From: Nitriliruptoraceae bacterium
Lineage (GTDB): Bacteria; Actinomycetota; Nitriliruptoria; Nitriliruptorales; Nitriliruptoraceae
DNA: 17,966 bases
Assembly (NCBI GenBank): GCA_007118045.1
Contig: SKTG01000205.1
Coordinates: 1 to 17,966 of the forward strand
Direction: 5' to 3'
Each line of letters begins with the position of its first letter. The first letter of the stretch is position 1. This document shows positions 1-7,188 of the stretch, piece by piece. The position numbers were made by a program, and so were the translations under genes. The notes below the pieces were generated by a model. That model was not told the origin of the DNA. It searched no databases and worked only from the letters and a program-made list of their open reading frames with translations.

Positions 1-1
1 G

Positions 2-379
2 TGCGACGCCGGCGCAGCGCCGGATCAGGTGCTCGCGGACGTCCGTGGCGCCGCCGGGGCCGTGCGGGCCGGGGAGGTGGTCGCCGCGGTCCGGGACGCG
101 GAGACGCCGATCGGCACGGTCCGCTCGGGCCGGCCCCTCGCGATCGCCGGGGGCACCGTGATCGCGGCGCCGGAGGGTCGGTTGGACGCGCTCCGGACGG
201 TGCTCGAGGCCTTGGACGCGGGCGTCGCCGAGGTGGTGACGTTGCTGCACGGTGCCGGGACCTCGCGCGAGGAGCGTGACGCGGCCGAGACCGTGCTCGG
301 CGAGCTCGCTCCGGGAGCCGAACTCGAGGTCGTCGACGCCGACTCGCGACCGTCCGCCTGGTGGGTCGGGGTCGAGTGA
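2..379 (+). CDS. Fatty acid kinase FakA/YloV family protein, C-terminal end (5' partial)
   Basis: This is the last 125 codons of a gene whose start lies outside the window. The frame is open from base 2 to the TGA at 377-379. The sequence matches my memory of the C-terminal region of FakA (YloV, DAK phosphatase-like): the segment GEVVAAVRDAETPIG, then a G-x-A-I-A-G-G-T-V strand, then the run EVVTLLHGAGTSREERDAAE and a closing W-W-V-G-V-E like the family's usual S-V-E ending. FakA is the kinase that phosphorylates fatty acids held by FakB (DegV family) to give acyl phosphate for phospholipid synthesis. The kinase (DhaL) domain is not visible here, so activity cannot be judged. The stop overlaps the likely recG start by four bases (GTGA), so the two genes are probably co-transcribed and translationally coupled, as yloV and recG are neighbours in other Gram-positive bacteria. 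Confidence 0.8.
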   Translation, partial: CDAGAAPDQVLADVRGAAGAVRAGEVVAAVRDAETPIGTVRSGRPLAIAGGTVIAAPEGRLDALRTVLEALDAGVAEVVTLLHGAGTSREERDAAETVLGELAPGAELEVVDADSRPSAWWVGVE

Positions 380-2565
380 CGCTGCGCCTCGACGATCCGG
401 TGACGGCCCTGCCCGGCGTGGGCGCGGCGATGAGCGGTCGGCTCGCGGACGGCCTCGACATCCACACGGTCCGGGACCTGCTCGAGCACTACCCCCGCAA
501 GTACCACGACGCGGGGGACGTGCTCGACCTCAGCGAGGTGCGTGAGGACGAGCCGGCGACCCTGATCGGTGAGGTGCTCGGCTGGGAGACCCGCCGGCTG
601 CCCCCGAAGGGCAGCCGGAGACGGGCGCTGGACCTGACGACCGGGCGTGCGAGACAGGCCAGCGGCGCCGTCTTCACGGTGACCTTCTTCAACCAGCGGT
701 GGCGTTCGTCGCGCTTGCCGCCGGGGACGGTCGCCGCCTTCAGCGGCAAGGTGACGCGGTTCAAGCACGAGCTGCAGCTCAAGTCCCCTGACGTGCAGGT
801 GCTCGGCCGGGTCGCCTCCGGGCTCGACACCGACGCCGCGGCCGACCGTCTCGCGCACCAACGGTTGCTCGCCGTCTACCCGGCGGTGGACGGGTTGCCG
901 AGCTTCAAGCTCAACGAGCTGATCGAGACCGCGCTCGAGGAGCTGCCACCGTTCGAGGAGTGGCTGCCCGACGCGGTGCGCGCGGAGCACGGGCTGATCG
1001 AGCTCGATCCGGCGGTGCGGGGGATCCACCAGCCGCCCGATCTGGAGACCACCAGGGCCGCCCGCACCCGGCTGGTGTTCGACGAGCTGTTCGCGCTCCA
1101 GCTCGGGCTCCAGCGCCGGCGGGCCCGGTCGGAGACCGCCACCGTCGGGCTGGACAACGGCCCCGTCGATGCGGCGCGTGCCAGCACCTTCGTCGAACGG
1201 CTGCCGTTCGCGCCAACGGGCGCCCAGAACCGGGCCCTCGCCGCGCTCGGTGAGGACCTCGGTGGGCCTCGCCCGATGCATCGTCTGCTCCAGGGCGACG
1301 TCGGCTCCGGCAAGACGCTCGTGGCCGTCTGGGCGATGCTGTGCGCCGTCGACAACGGCCGTCAGGCGGCGCTGATGGTGCCGACGGAGGTCCTGGCCGA
1401 ACAGCATCACCGCACCATCGCCGAGCTGCTCGCTCCGTTGGGGGTGAACGTCCTCGACGGGGTGCGGGTGGAGCTGCTGACCTCCTCGACGGCGACGACG
1501 CAGCGGCGTCGCATCCTGGGCGAGCTGCTCACGGGTGAGGTCGATCTGATCGTGGGGACCCATGCGCTGCTGGAGGAGGGCGTCCGCTTCGCCGATCTGG
1601 GCGTGGTCGTCATCGACGAGCAGCACCGGTTCGGGGTGTCGCAGCGCGTGCGTCTCACCGACAAGACCGCGGAGACGGGCACGGCCCGGCCGGCCGCTCC
1701 CGACGTGCTCGTGATGACGGCGACGCCCATCCCGAGGTCGCTGGCGCTGACGCTCTACGGCGACCTGGACGTCACGGTCCTCGACGAGCTGCCCCCTGGC
1801 CGCGAGCCCATCACCACGCAGCTGATCACCCCCCGGCAGAAGGAGCGCCGCGAGCGGCTGTACGACTTCCTGCGGGAGCAGGCACGTGCGGGACACCGCG
1901 CGTACGTGGTCTGCCCGTTCGTGGAGCCGAGCGACGCGCTGGCGGGGACCGCCGCGGTGGCGGAGCACCGTCGTCTCAGCGAGGAGGTGTTCCCCGACCT
2001 CGACGTCGAGCTCGTCCATGGCCGTCTGACCCCCGTCGTCAAGGAGGCCGCGATGGCGTCGTTCCGGACCGGCGACGCCCAGGTGCTGGTCTCCACCACC
2101 GTGATCGAGGTCGGGGTGGACGTGCCCGAGGCGACCGTGATGGTCATCGAGGACGCCGAGCGGTTCGGGATCAGCCAGCTGCACCAGCTGCGTGGTCGGG
2201 TCGGCCGGGGCGGTGGCCGCAGCTTCTGCGTGCTCTTCGCCGGTTGGTCGAGCGAGATCACCCCGGAGGGGCTCGAGCGGCTGGAGGCCGTCGCCGCCAC
2301 CACCGACGGGTTCGAGCTGGCGGAGGTCGACCTGGCGATCCGCGGCGAGGGGCAGCTGTTCGGACGGGCGCAATCCGGGACCGCCGACCTCAAGCTCGCT
2401 GAGCTGCGGTACGACGCGGAGGCGATCGTGCTCACGCGCGAGCTCGCTCGTTCGTTGATCCGTCGCGATCCCGAGCTCGACGAGCCCGGGCACGCCGGGC
2501 TCCGGGCCGAGGTGGACCGGCGCTACGGCGACGAGGAGGCCTTCGAGGCGCTGGGGACCGGCTGA
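376..2565 (+). CDS. recG: ATP-dependent DNA helicase RecG
   Basis: RecG reverses stalled replication forks and branch-migrates Holliday junctions. I chose the GTG at 376, which overlaps the preceding stop as GTGA and gives 729 residues; a GTG at 361 would add five residues. An N-terminal helix-hairpin region (LPGVGAAMSGRLADG) leads into the OB-fold wedge domain over roughly residues 50-150. Then come the helicase motifs: Walker A GDVGSGKT at about 307-314, Walker B DEQH at about 414-417, motif III MTATPIPRSL, and motif VI LHQLRGRVGRGG. The wedge domain plus the DEQH box separates RecG from other superfamily 2 helicases. Length fits the family. The gene lies in an operon with the upstream fakA-type gene and faces the TraR/DksA-type gene on the opposite strand, with a shared stem-loop between their ends. 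Confidence 0.97.
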   Translation: MTLRLDDPVTALPGVGAAMSGRLADGLDIHTVRDLLEHYPRKYHDAGDVLDLSEVREDEPATLIGEVLGWETRRLPPKGSRRRALDLTTGRARQASGAVFTVTFFNQRWRSSRLPPGTVAAFSGKVTRFKHELQLKSPDVQVLGRVASGLDTDAAADRLAHQRLLAVYPAVDGLPSFKLNELIETALEELPPFEEWLPDAVRAEHGLIELDPAVRGIHQPPDLETTRAARTRLVFDELFALQLGLQRRRARSETATVGLDNGPVDAARASTFVERLPFAPTGAQNRALAALGEDLGGPRPMHRLLQGDVGSGKTLVAVWAMLCAVDNGRQAALMVPTEVLAEQHHRTIAELLAPLGVNVLDGVRVELLTSSTATTQRRRILGELLTGEVDLIVGTHALLEEGVRFADLGVVVIDEQHRFGVSQRVRLTDKTAETGTARPAAPDVLVMTATPIPRSLALTLYGDLDVTVLDELPPGREPITTQLITPRQKERRERLYDFLREQARAGHRAYVVCPFVEPSDALAGTAAVAEHRRLSEEVFPDLDVELVHGRLTPVVKEAAMASFRTGDAQVLVSTTVIEVGVDVPEATVMVIEDAERFGISQLHQLRGRVGRGGGRSFCVLFAGWSSEITPEGLERLEAVAATTDGFELAEVDLAIRGEGQLFGRAQSGTADLKLAELRYDAEAIVLTRELARSLIRRDPELDEPGHAGLRAEVDRRYGDEEAFEALGTG

Positions 2566-2584
2566 CGGAGCGAGCGGAGGTGCC

Positions 2585-2626
2585 GTGTCGACGCCGGCCG
2601 ACCCCCTCAGGTAGGGCCGTCGACAC
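2585..2626. terminator. Convergent stem-loop between recG and traR/dksA-like gene
   Basis: A perfect 9-bp inverted repeat GTGTCGACG (2585-2593) / CGTCGACAC (2618-2626) encloses 24 bases. It starts 20 bases after the recG stop and overlaps the last codons of the opposite-strand gene, so it could serve both converging transcripts. There is no T-tract, which is common in GC-rich actinobacteria. The function is inferred from position. Confidence 0.45.
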
Positions 2627-3020
2627 CCGAGCTGGCGCACGCCACGCAGCGGTCCGAGCTCGGACGGGCGAGCAGGCGTTCGATCGGGATCGGTCGTCCG
2701 CAGCACGAGCACACGCCGTAGGTGCCGCGCTCCAGGCGACCGGCGGCCGCCTCGAGCTCGGTGAGACGCAGTCGGGTCGTACGCAACAGTTCGGTCACCT
2801 GGGCGCGTTCGAAGGCGATCGTGGCGCCCTCGGGGTCGTGCTCGTCGTCCGTGTTGGCGTCGACGGTCGACGCGATGATGTCGGCGAGCTCGGTGGTGAG
2901 GGTCGCTTCGCGGCGCCGGGCGCGCTCCCGCTCCTCGGACAGGCGCCGGCGAAGCCGCTCGGCCCGCGGGGCCGCGGCGTCGTGCGCGGGATGGCTTCCA
3001 TGCTCGTGCGGGGCACCCAC
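2607..3020 (-). CDS. TraR/DksA-type C4 zinc-finger protein
   Basis: This encodes a 137-residue protein of the TraR/DksA family, whose members reach into the RNA polymerase secondary channel and alter initiation. The frame stays open further upstream, but the extra part is proline/arginine noise. I chose the GTG at 3020, which follows a GGAGGA on the minus strand. A charged helical region (about 18-98), expected to form the coiled coil, contains an acidic stretch DANTDDEHDP. The zinc finger follows: C104-S-C-C107, then G-R-P-I-P-I-E-R-L-L-A-R-P, then C125-V-A-C128. The L-E-x-G-T-Y-G-V-C approach to the finger is typical of the family. The gene is divergent from acetoacetyl-CoA synthetase, with about 130 bp between starts. 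The family call is firm; the role (true DksA-like regulator or other) is not known. Confidence 0.85.
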   Translation of the reverse strand: MGAPHEHGSHPAHDAAAPRAERLRRRLSEERERARRREATLTTELADIIASTVDANTDDEHDPEGATIAFERAQVTELLRTTRLRLTELEAAAGRLERGTYGVCSCCGRPIPIERLLARPSSDRCVACASSGVDGPT

Positions 3021-3106
3021 CGCTCCTCCGATGTCGTCGCGGCCGTGGTACCAGCTCCGGCCCGGATGGTCACCGGCCGGCACCGATGGTCGCCGACGAC
3101 CGCCGC

Positions 3107-3112
3107 TACGGT
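3107..3112 (+). promoter_or_regulatory. Putative -10 element (TACGGT) for acetoacetyl-CoA synthetase gene
   Basis: TACGGT lies 41 bases upstream of the GTG start in the divergent intergenic gap. No convincing -35 is seen. Just upstream, GATGGTC occurs twice (3065 and 3085), 20 bp apart, which could be a paired operator or chance. Confidence 0.35.
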
Positions 3113-3152
3113 CATCCGCCGGGGAGCATGAGCACCGGCGCGAGGGAGCGAC

Positions 3153-5126
3153 GTGGGAGAGACCGAGCAGGGCCAGCTGTTGTGGGAGCCCCCGCCGGAC
3201 GCCCGGACCTCGAGCCGGCTGGGGCGTTTCCTGGATCGCGTGGAGGCCGAGCACGGCATCGGGCTGGCCGACCACGAGGCGGCGTGGCGCTGGTCGGTCG
3301 AGGAGCTACCGGCGTTCTGGGCGGCGGTGGTGCGCGAGTTCGAGGTCCGTTTCGACCGGGAGCCCTCGGCGGTGCTGGCCGACGCGTCGATGCCGGGTGC
3401 GGTCTGGTTCCCGGACGCCAGGCTCAACTACGCGTCGCACGCGTTGCGGCGGCGGGACGAGGCCGCAGCGCTGGTCGCGCGTTCCCAGACCCGCGGCGGT
3501 GACGTCGAGGTGACGTGGGCGCAGCTGGCGGACCAGGTCGCCAGGGCCGCCGCCGGCTTGCGCCGCTTGGGGGTCGAGCGCGGCGACCGGGTGGTCGGCT
3601 ACCTGCCCAACGTGCCGGAGGCGATCGTGGCGTTCCTGGCCTGCGCCTCGATCGGGGCGGTGTGGTCGTCGTGCGCTCCGGAGTTCGGCACGCGTGCGGT
3701 GGTCGATCGGGTCCGTCAGATCGATCCGACGGTGTTGTTGGTGGTCGACGGATACCGCTACGGCGCCAGGCCGGTCGATCGGCGGGGCGAGGTCGCGGAG
3801 ATCCGGGCCGCGCTCCCGACGCTGCGCGCGACCGTGGTCGTGCCCTACCTCGACGCGGACGCCGCCGCCGCCATCGAGGACGTCACGAGCTGGGGGGAGC
3901 TGCTCGCCGAGCCCGCGGAGCTTGGCTTCGAGCCGGTGCCCTTCGACCATCCGCTCTACGTGCTGTACAGCTCCGGTACGACGGGGCTGCCGAAGGCCAT
4001 CGTCCACGGCCACGGTGGCATCCTCGTCGAGCACTGCAAGATCCTGGGTCTGCACCACGATCTCGGCGAGCGGGACCGCTTCTGCTGGTTCACCACCACC
4101 GGGTGGATGATGTGGAACTACCTCGTGTCGGGCCTGCTGGTCGGCTCCACGGTCGTGCTGTTCGACGGTGACCCGGGCCACCCCGATCTGCTCGCGCTGT
4201 GGCGTCTCGCGGCCGAGCTGGAGGTGACCGTGCTCGGGGTCGGGGCGCCGTTGTTGCTCGCCTGCCGCAAGGCGGGCCTCTCGCCCGGGGAGGAGCTGGA
4301 CCTGTCCCGGTTGCGCTCGATCGGCTCGACCGGTGCGCCGTTGCCGCCCGAGGGGTTCGGTTGGGTCTACGAGCACGTCGGCGCCGAGCTGCAGCTCGCA
4401 TCCGTCTCGGGCGGCACGGACGTGTGCACCGCGTTCGTGGCGGCGTCGCCGCTCCTGCCGGTGCACGCCGGGGAGATCCCCGGCCGGTGCCTGGGCGCGA
4501 AGGTCGAGGCCTACGACCCCGACGGGCAGCCTGTCCTCGAGCGGCGTGGCGAGCTGGTGATCACCGCCCCGATGCCCTCCATGCCGGTGGGGTTCTGGGG
4601 CGACGACGACGGCTCGCGGTACCGCGCCGCCTACTTCGAGGACTTCCCCGGCGTGTGGCGACACGGGGACTGGATCGAGATCACCTCACGCGGCAGCTGC
4701 ATCATCACCGGCCGCTCCGACGCGACCCTGAACCGCGGCGGCGTGCGGATGGGTACCAGCGAGTTCTACACCGCCGTCGAGGACCTCGACGACGTCGTCG
4801 ACGCGTTGGTGGTCCACCTCGACGACCCGGCCAGCGAGGCCGGACGGCTCGTGCTGTTCGTCCGCCTCGCCGACGGCCTGGTCCTCGACGACGAGCGCCG
4901 GAGCACGATCGCGCGCACGATCCGCTCCGAGCTCTCGCCACGTCACGTGCCCGACGAGCTCCACCAGGTCCCGGCGGTCCCGCGCACCATCTCCGGCAAG
5001 AAGATGGAGGTGCCGGTCAAGCGGCTCATGGAGGGCGAGCCCCTCGACCGGGTCGCGAACCCCGGCGCCATGGCCGACCCGAGCGCCCTCGACGCCTTCG
5101 TGGAACTCGTCGGCAACCGGGCGTAG
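3153..5126 (+). CDS. Acetoacetyl-CoA synthetase (acetoacetate-CoA ligase)
   Basis: This 657-residue enzyme of the ANL adenylate-forming superfamily activates acetoacetate with ATP and CoA (EC 6.2.1.16), feeding ketone-body, polyhydroxybutyrate or leucine catabolism carbon into acetoacetyl-CoA. The start is GTG at 3153 after GAGGGAG (3142-3148). The N-terminal ACAS_N-like segment has W-F-P-D-A-R-L-N-Y-A. The phosphate-binding loop YSSGTTGLPK is at 272-281, the aromatic block TTTGWMMWNY follows, then VSGGTDVCTAF, the hinge region and the catalytic lysine in ISGKKMEVPVKR (K616). WMMWNY and SGGTD with this length separate acetoacetyl-CoA synthetase from acetyl-CoA synthetase, in my reading. It is divergently transcribed from the zinc-finger gene and followed by an alcohol dehydrogenase. 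The exact substrate is inferred from family features. Confidence 0.92.
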   Translation: MGETEQGQLLWEPPPDARTSSRLGRFLDRVEAEHGIGLADHEAAWRWSVEELPAFWAAVVREFEVRFDREPSAVLADASMPGAVWFPDARLNYASHALRRRDEAAALVARSQTRGGDVEVTWAQLADQVARAAAGLRRLGVERGDRVVGYLPNVPEAIVAFLACASIGAVWSSCAPEFGTRAVVDRVRQIDPTVLLVVDGYRYGARPVDRRGEVAEIRAALPTLRATVVVPYLDADAAAAIEDVTSWGELLAEPAELGFEPVPFDHPLYVLYSSGTTGLPKAIVHGHGGILVEHCKILGLHHDLGERDRFCWFTTTGWMMWNYLVSGLLVGSTVVLFDGDPGHPDLLALWRLAAELEVTVLGVGAPLLLACRKAGLSPGEELDLSRLRSIGSTGAPLPPEGFGWVYEHVGAELQLASVSGGTDVCTAFVAASPLLPVHAGEIPGRCLGAKVEAYDPDGQPVLERRGELVITAPMPSMPVGFWGDDDGSRYRAAYFEDFPGVWRHGDWIEITSRGSCIITGRSDATLNRGGVRMGTSEFYTAVEDLDDVVDALVVHLDDPASEAGRLVLFVRLADGLVLDDERRSTIARTIRSELSPRHVPDELHQVPAVPRTISGKKMEVPVKRLMEGEPLDRVANPGAMADPSALDAFVELVGNRA

Positions 5127-5168
5127 TCGCCGCCCCGCCACCTCACGCTCACGCTGCGCTGGCTACCC

Positions 5169-5183
5169 GCCCGGTTCCCGGGC
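5169..5183 (+). terminator. Weak hairpin after acetoacetyl-CoA synthetase gene
   Basis: GCCCGG-TTC-CCGGGC is a 6-bp perfect stem with a three-base loop, 42 bases after the stop. There is no T-tract. Hairpins this short are frequent in such GC-rich DNA, so this is tentative. The rest of the 276-bp gap to the next gene shows nothing I can name. Confidence 0.3.
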
Positions 5184-5402
5184 TCATGGTCCGGCTGTGT
5201 ACCGAACCCGTCGCGGCGGCGTCGATCGGGCTCGGGGCCGATGACGTGCGTCGAGGGACCTCTGGCCCTGTCGCCGTGCCCGAGGGCCTCCGTAGGGTCG
5301 ACGACACGACCCCGGGGACAGGCACCGGCGTGGGATGTTCCACGTGGCGCGGCCGCCCACCCGCGGGCCGGGGTGTCGCACGAGCCTCCGACAGGAGCCA
5401 GC

Positions 5403-6458
5403 ATGAAGGCCTTGATCTACCACGGACCGGGCGAACGGGCTTGGGAGGACGTCGCAAAGCCGCAGATCGAGCAGCCGACCGACGTCATCGTGCAGGTCGA
5501 TACCACCACGATCTGCGGCACCGACCTCCACATCATGAAAGGCGACGTCCCCGCCGTCACCGACGGACGCGTCCTCGGCCACGAGGGGGTCGGCACGATC
5601 ACCGAGGCCGGGGATGGGGTGAAGACTCTCGCCGTGGGTGATCGTGTGATCATCTCCTGCGTCACGTCCTGTGGGTCGTGCTCGTACTGCCGGCAGCAGC
5701 TGCCTTCCCACTGCCTCGACGAGGAGGGAACCGCCGGCATCGGCTGGATCCTGGGTCACCTCATCGACGGCACACAGGCTGAGTACGTACGCATCCCCCA
5801 CGCGGACAACTCCCTGCACAAGCTGCCGGAGGGCGTGGACGACGAGTCCGCACTGATGCTGTCCGACATCCTGCCGACGGGGTTCGAGATCGGCGTTCGC
5901 AACGGTCGGGTCAAGCCCGGTGACGTCGTCGCGGTAGTCGGGGCTGGCCCTGTCGGTCTGTCCGTGATCGCGACGACCGGCCTGTACGGCGCTTCCCGGA
6001 TCGTCGCCGTCGACCTCGACGACAACCGACTGGAGCTCGCGCGCTCGGTGGGTGCCACCGACACGGTGAACAGCGGTGCGGCGGGGTGGCAGGACGACGT
6101 GTACGCCATGACCGACGGGTACGGCGTGGACGTCGCTGTCGAGGCCGTCGGCATACCGGCGACCTTCGATGCTTGCACGGAGCTCATCCGGCCGGGCGGC
6201 ACGGTGGCCAACGTCGGGGTCCACGGCACGTCCGTGGAGCTGAAGCTGCAGGACCTGTGGATCAAGGACGTGACCATCACCACCGGGCTCGTCAGCGCCA
6301 CGACCACGCCGATGCTGCTGAAGCTCGTGGCCCAGCACAAGCTCACCCCTGAGCGGTTCGTCAGCCACCGCTTCGACCTGGACGCCATGATGGAGGCCTA
6401 CGACACCTTCGGCCGCGCGGCCGAGACCCAGGCCTTCAAGGTGGCCATCTCGCGCTGA
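5403..6458 (+). CDS. Zinc-dependent alcohol dehydrogenase (MDR family)
   Basis: This is a 351-residue medium-chain dehydrogenase that oxidises an alcohol, or reduces the matching carbonyl, with a nicotinamide cofactor. I chose the ATG at 5403, preceded by ACAGGAG (5391-5397); the open frame upstream is not protein-like. The catalytic zinc ligands are C38 (ICGTDLH), the G-H60-E61 pair and probably D155. The structural zinc ligands are C90, C93, C96 and C104 (CGSCSYC...C). The Rossmann motif GAGPVG is at 180-185, and D204 at the end of the second strand suggests NAD(H) rather than NADP(H). The pattern recalls the secondary-alcohol or isopropanol-type dehydrogenases, but substrate cannot be read from sequence. 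A 3-hydroxy or isopropanol-acetone link to the acetoacetate gene upstream is possible but unproven; the 276-bp gap argues for its own promoter. Confidence 0.9.
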   Translation: MKALIYHGPGERAWEDVAKPQIEQPTDVIVQVDTTTICGTDLHIMKGDVPAVTDGRVLGHEGVGTITEAGDGVKTLAVGDRVIISCVTSCGSCSYCRQQLPSHCLDEEGTAGIGWILGHLIDGTQAEYVRIPHADNSLHKLPEGVDDESALMLSDILPTGFEIGVRNGRVKPGDVVAVVGAGPVGLSVIATTGLYGASRIVAVDLDDNRLELARSVGATDTVNSGAAGWQDDVYAMTDGYGVDVAVEAVGIPATFDACTELIRPGGTVANVGVHGTSVELKLQDLWIKDVTITTGLVSATTTPMLLKLVAQHKLTPERFVSHRFDLDAMMEAYDTFGRAAETQAFKVAISR

Positions 6459-6755
6459 TCCCCGGATCGGATCGCGGCGATGGGCACGCCACGAGGATGC
6501 GTTCGGAGTGGCCACGGTGCCCGCTCCCGATGCGGTGGTTCGGACTCCGATCCCCGGAACGCGAGCCGGTCGACACGCATGGCCGGCCGTGGCCGGGGGG
6601 CCCCAGCTCATCCGAGGCATCGGCGGTGCCCTCGGCGGTCCTCCTCCACGGGCTCGGGAACTGGCCGTCGTTCTCGAGGCGACCGGGCGGTTCCCGACGG
6701 CATCGCGACCGAGCTTCGGGCCGGTCCACCGCTCCGCGGATGCACCCGCCCGGAC

Positions 6756-6761
6756 TACGCT
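6756..6761 (+). promoter_or_regulatory. Putative -10 element (TACGCT) for the putative selenoprotein gene
   Basis: TACGCT matches the TANNNT hexamers found before other genes in this window. It would give a leader of roughly 90 bases before the ATG at 6860, containing the palindrome at 6803-6814. No -35 is recognisable. Confidence 0.3.
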
Positions 6762-6802
6762 CGCTCGTCGAGGCTGCGTGCCACCCGTGGGTCTGTTCAG
6801 CC

Positions 6803-6814
6803 GCGCAATTGCGC
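6803..6814. repeat. 12-bp perfect palindrome GCGCAATTGCGC
   Basis: This palindrome has an AATT centre in otherwise GC-rich DNA and sits 46 bp before the ATG at 6860. It could bind a dimeric regulator. A 12-bp palindrome is expected a few times by chance in 18 kb, so confidence is low. Confidence 0.25.
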
Positions 6815-6859
6815 CGTGACCCCGCGACAGCCGTGCACCCCGCGACAGGAGGAGCCGGG

Positions 6860-7162
6860 ATGCGGATCGAGCTCACATCGGCGGCCGCCGATCTGATCCG
6901 GCGGAAGGGCGGCACGGTCGCGCTCGACTTCGTCGAAGCCGTCGGCTGAGGCGGGAGCGCCGAGGTGTCGGTCGACACCTACCTGAAGGGCAAGGACACC
7001 AGCCGCTACCTGCACCTCGCTCACGAGGACGTCGAGGTCCTGGTCTCGCCCACGATGGGACGCTGGTCGCAGCGGGTGAGCCTCGACACGAAGGGGCCGG
7101 CGTTCTGGCGCAGCCTCGACGTCGAGGTGGAGCACGAACACGGGCCCGCCTGTCGGCACTGA
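6860..7162 (+). CDS. Putative small selenoprotein (HesB-like type) with in-frame TGA (Sec30)
   Basis: The ATG at 6860 is preceded by the strong Shine-Dalgarno AGGAGGAG (6847-6854, five-base spacing). The frame reads 29 codons (MRIELTSAAADLIRRKGG...), meets TGA at 6947-6949, then continues in the same frame for 70 codons to the TGA at 7160-7162. Read through with selenocysteine it gives 100 residues, with the motif VG-Sec-GGSAEV around position 30. The N-terminal pattern (strand, A-A-A helix, K-G-G, hydrophobic strand) recalls HesB/IscA-like small proteins, some of which are known selenoproteins or have Cys at that place; this is from memory. The C-terminus ends HEHGPACRH (H92, H94, C98, H100), a possible metal-binding cluster. 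A SECIS-like hairpin follows the TGA. The alternative is a 29-residue leader peptide plus a separate 65-residue ORF from GTG 6965. The function is unknown; a redox or metal-sulfur role is only a guess. Confidence 0.62.
6950..6980 (+). promoter_or_regulatory. Candidate bacterial SECIS element
   Basis: Directly after the in-frame TGA, GGTGTC (6964-6969), loop GGTC (6970-6973) and GACACC (6974-6979) form a perfect 6-bp stem, extended by an A-U pair (6963/6980). The loop begins 20 bases after the TGA and starts with GG. Bacterial SECIS elements need a G in the first loop bases and a loop about 16-37 bases from the UGA. The stem-loop is strikingly like E. coli fdhF (a GGU...GGUCU...ACC hairpin, as I remember it). 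The structure is seen in sequence; SelB binding is inferred. Confidence 0.55.
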
Positions 7163-7171
7163 TCCGTGCGA

Positions 7172-7186
7172 TGACCGGACAGGTCA
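7172..7186. terminator. Small hairpin between convergent genes
   Basis: TGACC-GGACA-GGTCA is a 5-bp stem located in the 26-bp gap between the stop of the putative selenoprotein gene and the stop of the opposite-strand membrane protein gene. It is weak and has no T-tract; its position is the main support. Confidence 0.3.
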
Positions 7187-7188
7187 CC

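Larger units (their letters stand above)
6459..6859. other. 401-bp non-coding stretch upstream of the putative selenoprotein gene
   Basis: I see no gene here. The open frames on both strands are arginine/proline-rich noise without a Shine-Dalgarno. Visible items are a -10-like TACGCT at 6756-6761, a perfect 12-bp palindrome GCGCAATTGCGC at 6803-6814 and the Shine-Dalgarno at its 3' end. A T-loop-like GGTTCGGACTCC near 6532 does not extend into a tRNA fold. Confidence 0.5.

Noticed and set aside
25..2712. 895-codon open frame on the minus strand antisense to recG
   Set aside because: It is a consequence of high GC third positions. The translation is low-complexity (R/P/L/H/E-rich) with no domain, while recG on the plus strand is unambiguous.
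6525..6560. tRNA-like T-arm (GGTTCGGACTCC)
   Set aside because: The stem does not pair correctly, the loop lacks the conserved A58, and no acceptor or anticodon arm can be drawn around it; it is not a tRNA-Sec.
6480..6949. Plus-strand frames of 103-150 codons in the 6.5-6.9 kb gap
   Set aside because: Composition is arginine/proline/serine noise, no ribosome site is seen, and the frames overlap each other; only the last 29 codons from ATG 6860 are supported.
6965..7162. Separate 65-residue gene starting at GTG 6965
   Set aside because: It shares frame with the 29-codon ORF that has the stronger ribosome site, and its start lies inside the SECIS-like hairpin. I read both as one recoded gene, but a separate gene cannot be fully excluded because GGGAG lies upstream of the GTG.
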